From Exophiala sp. HKRS030 (Eukaryota; Ascomycota; Eurotiomycetes; Chaetothyriales; Herpotrichiellaceae): a stretch of 64,000 nucleotides of DNA. Under the pieces are notes generated by a model. The model did not search any database. It worked only from the letters and a program-made list of their open reading frames with translations, and was not told where the DNA came from. Position numbers and translations under genes: made by a program. This document shows positions 56,827 to 64,000 of this stretch, piece after piece. Numbering within the stretch: position 1 is the first letter of the stretch; every line of letters begins with the position of its first letter. The stretch lies in assembly GCA_023897205.1 (NCBI GenBank), contig JAHWDD010000001.1, positions 1,364,001-1,428,000 of the forward strand, read 5' to 3'.

Positions 56827-59231
56827 CTAAACCTCCTCCTTGTGAATTACCCGTTCCTGTCCAACATCTCCTGCTTCGGTCTTTCCTTCATAACTCTCGT
56901 CGTCTCGACCTGTTGCCGCTGCCATGTGCGTGTTTCTGGCCATGGCAGTAGCATCTCTGATGCTGACTTTGCTCGCTCGTCTAAACGCCATTGGGTCCGC
57001 CGTTGATGCCCGTCTGACCTCTTCCTCCTCTCTGACCTTGTATTTCTCCGGCCTCTTGGTCGAAGTCACGTCCTTGTCCCGGAATACCAGCAAGGGTGGA
57101 TCCGTGCGATAGTAGTCGTCAATGTCTTCCAGTGAACGACCTGCCGTTTCGGGATAGATAAAGTACAAAATCGGCACAAATGAGGCATTCAGAACCGTCC
57201 AGATGATGTAGAACTTCCACGCCAAATTTTGAATACCAATAGGAGTGATCTCAACCACCATGAAGTTGAAGATCCAATTAGTCGCTGTTCCGATGGCTGC
57301 ACCTTTCGTCCTCATTGCGAGCGAGTTGATTTCCGTAGGGTATACTATTTGAAAGGTCCGGTCAGCAAAGAACACCTTGGACTGGGCCACCAACGACTTA
57401 CACCAAGGAACTCCTTGCATTCCAATTCCAAAGAAGACGTAATAGCAAAAGAACCACGCAATGCTGGCACTTGCAACTTCCTGAGCATGGGGGTAGCCAG
57501 GCTTCTCGTTGTAGCGAAGCAAGACGGTTATAAGTAAGTAGCAGAAACTTTGGCCGGTGGAGGCGAAGATCATCATATTTCGACGACCCCACCTCTCGAC
57601 ATTAGGGATTCCGATAAGAGAAAAGAGCAGATAAGACACGCTGTTGCAGGCGGCAAGCAGTCGGGCCATCTTTTCAGTCAGCCCGACGGATTTGATGAGT
57701 ACTGTAGGGAGGTAGTAGCTGGTAACTAAAGGGGCAAGTTAGCGTCGGCATTCACAAGGTAATTCACATGCTCCGTATGTAAATTATGATCAGAAAAGAG
57801 ACTTGCCATTAATCCCAGACAGTTGCTGCATAGCTTGGGTGCCGGCGCCGAGAAGGAGACGGCGAATCGTTTTTGTGCCGCCTTTGTCCCCAGTCTTTCC
57901 GATCAGCAGTTTCGACCAAGGGACAGCATTTTCGCGCTCGTATTGGACAGTGTAAACAATCTCCTTGTGTTGAGCGAGGATGAAAGGGTCATCTTCTTTC
58001 TTGTTCTCAAGGTCAGCAAGGATCTTGAACGCCTCGTCTTCGTAATCGTGGGCAATGAGCCATCTAGAAAAGTGATTAGTAAATCTCATTGTGTCAACGG
58101 GCATCGGTATATGGTCACCTGGGAGATTCTGGTAACCAAGGTACTGTGGCAAATAGGATAATTATGAAAAAGAACTGAAATGCAAGGGGGAAGCGCCATG
58201 CCACACCCCCTGACAGAAAAGAGAAGCCGAAGGTGACCCAATTCGACAGTGAAAAGCCAGCAATGTTGAGGATGAGCTCAATGACGACAAGCTTGCCTCT
58301 CCATTTGATTGCAGACGTTTCCTGCAATAGTGTCAGCGAGGAGTTGGTGAGATACGTACGCCTGGGATGGAAACTAGCGGGCCCTCCTGCATGAAGAGAA
58401 AGTCTTACCGTTTGCCATACTGGTGCAGTGGCGGTATTGATACCATTGCCAATCCCAGCCACAATACGCCCGACGATCATCTGAGCCGTGCTGAACGAAG
58501 CAATCTGTAGAATGGCGCCAATACTCATGATGGTTGTTCCAACGAGGACAGACTTTCTTCGACCTAGCTTCTCACCGAGCCAGACGGCCGTGACGGCACC
58601 TACCTATGCGTTAGCAGCCGCAGTGATATAGATACGACATCAGGGGCAAAGGTCAGGGGCTTCAGACAAAGCCGGATGATGACAATGTCATTGTAAGAGG
58701 AGCTTTATGACGACTCACCAAAGAAACAGCCAACATCATAGATGGCAACCACCGTGCCTTTGAAAACATGAGCATGGACTTCATTCTGGTGGGAAAGATA
58801 TACCAACCCAGCAGCGAGGTTTTCGAATCACCACCGAGGTTATGAACCTTTAGAAAATCTGGCGTGACAATGACACCACCTGCGAGAGGAGCATTAAAAG
58901 GTTTGCACTTTTTGCAGACACGTCGTACTTACCAAAGACACCCTGAAGAACTTAATTAGGGAACAGATCGTAGTATGCAACAAAAGCCGAGAGACTTACC
59001 TGATCATAGCCGAACCTGGAGGGACCAAGATGTCAGTAACACCTCTTCAAAACCTTTGCTTTCAGAATCGAGCTTACAAAGTCATATCTGTTGCACAAGC
59101 AACCTGAGAAAAGAGATCAATATCGATACTTTAGCTCAACGAGACGGTGCACAACTTACAGAGATCCAAAATGTCAACCATCCACCTTTCAAACCAAAGT
59201 AGGGCTGTTTAGGCCCTACATTGAAGCCCAT
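56827..59231 (-). CDS. MFS sugar transporter, 575 aa, 11 exons with microexons
   Basis: Twelve-helix hexose-type importer of the plasma membrane. Exons run 59231-59160, 59103-59078, 59015-59000, 58942-58933, 58879-58808, 58757-58719, 58599-58409, 58321-58119, 58063-57807, 57725-57402 and 57344-56827. Frames close exactly to 576 codons. Sugar-porter signatures are LFGYDQGVFGGVI in TM1, GEKLGRRKSVLVG, VGRIVAGIGNGINTATAPVWQTE, PWLPESPRWL, QQLSGINVTSYYLP, GVPWLYPTEINSLAMRTKGAA and PETAGRSLEDID. Intron 57806-57726 begins with GC, a non-canonical GC-AG intron. A 10 nt exon (58942-58933) encodes GVF plus one base. The tail is charged. It is likely to transport hexoses or related sugars; the substrate is not resolved. 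Confidence 0.93.
57726..57806 (-). other. non-canonical GC-AG intron
   Basis: The donor is G|GCAAGT and the acceptor CTTTAG. Only this join restores QQLSGIN|VTSYYLP in the sugar transporter. No GT donor in the neighbourhood keeps the frame. Confidence 0.8.
58933..58942 (-). other. 10 nt microexon of the sugar transporter
   Basis: Between acceptor TTCTTCAG and donor GTAAGT. It completes the LFGYDQGVFGGV motif with the neighbouring exons. Confidence 0.8.
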
Positions 59232-60295
59232 GATGATGTGGTGGAATAAAAATTAAAGGCGAAGTCTTCGTTGCTACTATGTACCAAATCTAACAGAAGA
59301 GTAAAAGAAGAAGACCCTCGACAGGGTGTAGCAGCTCTTCCACACCTTTTTGATACTGGACCTCGCAAAAGAAAGAGGGGAGTATTATACTTACATCGAG
59401 AACCTGCCCACCTACTTCTGTGCGAGAGCGACGTCATGTAAAAGAAAGGAACTCGCGCATGGAGCCTCCCAAACAATGTTTCATTGATCGACGACGGACC
59501 GCTACAAGGCACCCTAGATTTGCAACGAGTACTTGAAGCTTTGGGGGGGGGGGAAAGCAAAAATCCCTGGCACCCAATTGGAAAGGAGGAAAGGTCAGAG
59601 CTCATCCAAGCAATTCATGGCGAAGCGCTTGTTGCAGCTCGTACGAGGACGACTCATTTGCCTTGATCGACGATCACGAGCCAGATCTTCTCGTTTGAGC
59701 GACCCATCGTGTGCTCGTCCCCGGTAGATTGTCCCTCGTACGAGTAGACAGAGAATCCCGGTAAGCAGGCGGGCGGTACGAAACCCACAGCACTGAAGAA
59801 CAACCGCCTCGTGATGGAGATCCCCATGAAGAAATTACATACAATATGGGTGTAGTTCCATGGGAAAGTCCGAACAATCTACCGCTTCTCCATGGGGGAA
59901 AATCTGGAGACGCTTCGAGGAATGACGACGTGGCTTGATCTTGTCGGGTTGAGTTGCCGGTTTGTGTTGGTTGCATATCGAGGTAGCGACAGCTGTCGAT
60001 GGGAGGAAGACGACATCAAATGCTTACACAGTACGTGAGTACGAGCAGGCCGGTTCAGTAGAATTGAACAATGTCTTCGTTCTTCATGTCTATGGCATTT
60101 CAGTCATCTAGCATCCGAAATCTTTTTCCATTTCCCATTCCCCATGCCATACTCCGTCACATCAATAAAAGTGCGCCAAAACCAGACCCCTATTCCAGAC
60201 GAACAACTGGTTGAGATCGGAGAAACAATTCATACAAGATCCCGCGACATTCATCGCATCACAACAAAAGAAAGACCTCCTGCTTAAGACTATAT
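59232..60295. other. intergenic region with an 11 nt G tract
   Basis: Promoter region of the sugar transporter and 3' flank of the DOMON-b561 gene. It contains 11 consecutive G at 59543-59553. No credible gene is seen. Confidence 0.5.
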
Positions 60296-61792
60296 CTATG
60301 AATAACCACGGCCATCAGCGGAGCGGTTGTGCATCTCGTATCCTTGACTCCTTGGCCGAGGCTTCTCGCCGAGAGGCGCATTCGAGCCGTTTCGTGCTGA
60401 CATTCTCGGCATGAAGATGACAACAGCAATGTAGATCAAGAAGATGACGACCGCGAAGACGCTGTAGACGACCACCGAATACGTCGGCACGTTGACACTG
60501 TTAACCTTGCCGGCCTGCTTGAAGCCAAGACCACCATTGACAATACCGAGTAGGATAAAAGCCCGGCCGACCCAACGGTGGCCGTGGCCCATGGGGCTGC
60601 GGGTTCCATTCTTCCGGAAGTGCAAGTGTTGCAACAATCCCAACAGTGGCTGGAAGAATACCATCCAGGCGACAACAACGAAGCCGATGACTTGATGGTA
60701 CCCGTCAATCTCGTCGAGTTTATCTGCCAGCTTTACGCCCAAGCCAAGGCCGACCAGCATCAGGATGATGCTCACCACTTGGAGAGGACCGTGAACGTGT
60801 CTGACCTTCTCGCGGTAACCCAGGTAGATGGTCAACGAGGACAAGGGGAACAAGAGCACAAACGTCAGAGACATAATGGTCGCGTGAGCAACTCGGGTGG
60901 TTTTGTTAGGGTCGGCGCTGACGCTGTGGCTGGAGCCGGACGAGGACGGGTTGCTGCCGACCAAGGGATTAGAGACACCCCCCGTGGAGGTTGGGCCGGC
61001 GCTGCCGGTGGTCGCTGTGGCAGTCCCTGAAGCGGCAGCCGTCTGCGAAGGAGCCGACGTGCCCGATGGAGCTGCCGAGGAAGAACCGCCCGAGGAACCG
61101 CCTGAAGCGGCGACGAAGGGGTTTGGTGAGCTTCCTCCAGTTCCCTTGGTCAGGTCGAGGCTGAATGCTCCCATCGAATCGTGCTGGGAGATGGATGCGT
61201 CAACGCTGGTCGAGTCTAGAGCGTTGCCAGTCTTGTAGGCCCAGATCCAGGAGCTGGAGGAGTCTGTGGGTTTCATGCTGCCCCCATTCCAGCTCAAGCA
61301 TGAGTCGCATCTTATGTTGGCGACCAAGTTGCCGCCTGAAGTGATGCCCGTTCCCTCGAGCACGGAGATTTTGGCATCGCTGTCCACCTTTGGTTCGAAG
61401 TGCCCGGTGCCTGATCGTGGCGATACGGTCACATTGTTGCTGTCGGCAGCGTAGACAATGAACATGTTCGCCCCGGACATTTGTGATCCTTGGCCGAACC
61501 CGACCCATTCTGTTCCACTTGGAGCGCTGATCTGGAGATAGATCGAACCACTGCCAGACGAAGCGGTGTCCGATGGGACATTGACCGAGATGGCATAGTT
61601 GCTTCCCGCAAACTGTGCGAATTGTGCTGTTGAGCCGGCCACTGGCGATATGTTAACGACTTGGCTGAAGAGATTGAAGCGAACAACGTACCATAATCCG
61701 AGAAGATCTCCTAGCTGATATACCGTGGCGAAGGAATTTATCAGGGGTCGAGTGTCGGATGTCTTAATATATGAGTATGACCAGACACGCAA
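60296..61792 (-). CDS. DOMON-cytochrome b561 membrane protein, 5' end unresolved
   Basis: The open frame of about 499 codons has no ATG before the conserved part, so the first exon with the signal peptide must lie upstream or the start is misread. The mature N-terminus probably begins at QVVNISPVAGST. A DOMON-like heme-binding domain follows (GTEWVGFGQGSQMSGANMFIVY, with its Met as a likely axial ligand). Then come a long Ser/Gly/Thr/Pro linker and a b561-type six-helix region with His residues in HATIMSLTFVLLF, HGPLQVVSIILM, GYHQVIGFVVVAW and GHRWVGRAFILL. This resembles fungal CDH-cytochrome/b561 fusion ferric reductases or electron carriers. The tail is hydrophilic. A short exon (MLQLLFGA near 61819) with a GTAGAG donor could fit but is weak. 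Confidence 0.82.
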   Translation of the reverse strand: MRVWSYSYIKTSDTRPLINSFATVYQLGDLLGLWYVVRFNLFSQVVNISPVAGSTAQFAQFAGSNYAISVNVPSDTASSGSGSIYLQISAPSGTEWVGFGQGSQMSGANMFIVYAADSNNVTVSPRSGTGHFEPKVDSDAKISVLEGTGITSGGNLVANIRCDSCLSWNGGSMKPTDSSSSWIWAYKTGNALDSTSVDASISQHDSMGAFSLDLTKGTGGSSPNPFVAASGGSSGGSSSAAPSGTSAPSQTAAASGTATATTGSAGPTSTGGVSNPLVGSNPSSSGSSHSVSADPNKTTRVAHATIMSLTFVLLFPLSSLTIYLGYREKVRHVHGPLQVVSIILMLVGLGLGVKLADKLDEIDGYHQVIGFVVVAWMVFFQPLLGLLQHLHFRKNGTRSPMGHGHRWVGRAFILLGIVNGGLGFKQAGKVNSVNVPTYSVVVYSVFAVVIFLIYIAVVIFMPRMSARNGSNAPLGEKPRPRSQGYEMHNRSADGRGYS

Positions 61793-63321
61793 AGATGATG
61801 TTGTTCTCTACGCGCCGAACAAAAGCTGCAGCATTCGACCTTTGGTAAGAAGGAGCCACGCGACGGGCAGAGCGATACGGGGGGCTTTATCATTATCGAT
61901 TAAAATGTTGGCACGACACGCCAAAGCTTGTGCAAATTACTTGGGTGGATTGCGCGTTTGGTGGCTTGCCAAGGGGGCATCAGGAGTCCGGAGGCCTTGA
62001 ACGAGCCAAGCCCCCTGCTGCAGGATCCTTCTGAGACGTAGCTTGCTTCTGACGTGTTACATGACCCTGTCGATTTCCGCAGCAAACGACGAGCGTGCCC
62101 AACGGGCGAGGCGAGATAACATGGTGCAAAATTTGCGTATGAGGCGACCGTGAATTCTGCTAGCCACTCCGTACCATTTCCATAACGGAGAGCCTCCGAC
62201 CATCAGGGCTGGCACCGAGATGACAAGGTCCTCGTACGGAGTAAAAATAGCCCATCCCAAAATGGGAGTGACAAGGGTGAGACACTAGGCTCAGGCATTG
62301 AAAGAAACGGATGCTCGCTAAACCCTGTGGCTTGCCGGGAGCCAGTCAGACCTCCGTTCCTGTGCCTGTCCGGGGAGGAAAGGGGCTAGTATAGGGCTTG
62401 GCCGGAGGATGAGCTGCATCGGGTCCATCAGCATAGTTGTAGATATCTTGATTGGTCGTAGTGGTTCTTGGGGGCGTCGCAAGCTGCCCCTCCAAGGCCT
62501 TGCGAGTCTAGAACAGTTAGAAGATGGATACAGCTTGATCGCCGTGCGATGCATTTTTCATCCTGCTGAAATCCCTTGGATCGCAATTATTGCGTAGTTC
62601 CTGACTGGATCTCCATAACTGGGTGACTATAGGTTAACGTAATCCTCATAGCAAATACTCCGTACGGGTACGAGTTACGAGGAGTCTTACAGTATATATA
62701 TTCCCAGGAAAAAAAGAGGGGCGCGTCCGTCCGTATGAAAAAGTCTACTGGGTAGGTATGCTTCTTCTGTTTAGCTCAATTGTTCTGTGGCTCGATTTGC
62801 GCCGAGTCTGTCGGCGGGTTTACGTTGCTGGTAAAATGTTTCGAATACCAGTCACCATCTCAATGGCCTTGCTCTACATGTGAATTGGTATGGACTTTGA
62901 TATCTCGTGAAGTGTTCTGAGAGCGCGGGCACATGCCGCTCTATTTTTGCTCTTTGAAGCAGCGATACGGCCTCATCCATATCTGTACGAGGCTGGAGGT
63001 AGAGTCCCACGCGACTCCTCTTTCTCGCTATATCTTCCTTGGGAGGGTCATGTTCATCATCATCGGTTTTTTGCCGTGCGTGGTTAGTTTTCTGTGGCGG
63101 TGCAGATAAGTTGAGGAGCTTATTTGTATCCGCTGATCGTCGACCTGGTTAAAAAAAAAGTTCTCTTTTGCGGCAATGTACCGTGGGAAACTCGGATGCC
63201 GTCTCCCAAAGACAGCTGGTTGATTGCAGCCGAGTGGAATTTTGATGAAGGCGTAGAATCGGTAGCAAGGTCCATCCTACATCTTTACTCAATCTGTTGC
63301 TCACCTGGTGGTCAGAGACAT
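61793..63321. other. intergenic, upstream of the DOMON-b561 gene
   Basis: Expected to hold the missing first exon and the promoter of the DOMON-b561 gene. Apart from that, no coding signal is seen. Confidence 0.4.
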
Positions 63322-64000
63322 TCATTTGGTCGTTTTCATCATGATCTCCTTTATCATTTCATTTCCGAGTCTGACTGCATCCGGGAACCTTGGTGCAAAG
63401 TACTGCTGGATGTTCTCAAATCGATCACGATAAGCATCGAAAGCACCAAACGAAACACACTCAGACCATGCCTGGAGGGAACTATCAGCGGCTGATCATA
63501 GATAGTATAGAACAACTCCACCTTCCAAAGAAGATGGAGTGCAGGAGGAGGGTGTGCGTGCGCGAAAAAGTATCTTCCCATGGTCGGGCGGGAGCATTGA
63601 CCAAGGCCAAGCTTATGGTCGCAGTGTAGACTTACCCTAGCGGCAAACGTGAACTCCAAGTCATCCGACCGGAAGGTGTTATCTTCGATCGCTGTTTTGA
63701 TCGTTTCATCCAGCAAAGCCTCGTCTCGGAATAGATACTCTGTGACACCCAGCCAGATGCGGAAAAGCTAGAGGTTTAGCAATAGAAAGTACACTTGATA
63801 GAGACAGACATGGCTTACAGGTGTAGAGCAAATCATATGGTCGTACGGCACAATACCGAGTTTCCACCAACAATCAACTATCCCCAGCAAACTGAGGTGG
63901 TTGTTTGGTGTTCTTTCTTTTGGAGCTTTCGAAAGAGAGAACTTGTCCAGCACGTCATCTCCCAGAAGGAGGTTGTGGTGGGCAGTATCATTTGAGAAGA
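63322..64000 (-). CDS. protein of unknown function, C-terminal part, runs off the right edge
   Basis: Partial gene. Exons visible on the minus strand are 64000(partial)-63819, 63767-63636 and 63471-63322, with GTAAGC and GTAAGT donors; every junction is phase 0. Protein segments are HNLLLGDDVLDKFSLSKAP, LLGIVDCWWKLGIVPYDHM, LFRIWLGVTEYLFRDEALL, DDLEFTFAAR and then AWSECVSFGAFDAYRDRF, ending RLGNEMIKEIMMKTTK. The composition is that of a folded, aromatic-rich protein, but I do not recognise the family. The start lies beyond the window. Confidence 0.75.

Overview
This window is eukaryotic nuclear DNA from a filamentous ascomycete (Pezizomycotina). Its genes carry short introns (mostly 45-80 bp) with GT(A/G)AGT donors and CTNAY-like branch sites. 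It holds fungal-specific families (Zn2Cys6 regulators, DHA1 and sugar-porter MFS proteins, Mcp1, DOMON-b561 proteins) and has no operons. I could not place it to order or genus from sequence alone.

Layout, left to right. (1) 1.5-7.3 kb: a large Zn2Cys6 regulator and an unknown membrane-anchored coiled-coil protein, both plus strand. (2) 7.5-10.3 kb: two small minus-strand hydrolases, isochorismatase-like and dienelactone-hydrolase-like, then divergently Tudor-SN (11.2-13.9 kb). (3) 16.2-18.3 kb: a sulfotransferase-like gene converging on a six-hairpin-glycosidase-like gene with 26 bp between stops. (4) 19.3-22.8 kb: Cu/Zn superoxide dismutase converging on a Sec14/CRAL-TRIO protein. (5) 24.2-27.7 kb: a secreted metallophosphatase and the pyruvate dehydrogenase E1-beta gene sharing a 448 bp bidirectional promoter. 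(6) 29.9-32.9 kb: an F-box/LRR-like gene and an Mcp1-like mitochondrial membrane protein. (7) 33.5-38.4 kb: a DEAH/DEVH helicase and a small unknown gene. (8) 39.4-45.5 kb: an epoxide hydrolase, Arp8 (INO80 complex), Arl1 (Golgi GTPase) and an alpha/beta hydrolase. (9) 46.3-50.1 kb: an M3 oligopeptidase and a DUF7726-like gene that appears broken by frameshifts. (10) 50.8-59.2 kb: an accessory-looking run of Zn2Cys6 regulator, DHA1 exporter, nitroreductase and an 11-exon sugar transporter. (11) 60.3-64 kb: a DOMON-cytochrome b561 protein and a gene running off the right edge.

Most content is conserved housekeeping interleaved with small catabolic or detoxification enzymes. The regulator, exporter and nitroreductase group at 50.8-56.2 kb is the only set whose layout suggests joint function (regulator, efflux, reduction of a toxic compound). 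No mobile element, tRNA, rRNA, CRISPR array or secondary-metabolite core gene was recognised. Exon boundaries come from reading frames and splice motifs by eye. Most genes close exactly in frame with the stated junctions, and the uncertain ends are flagged.
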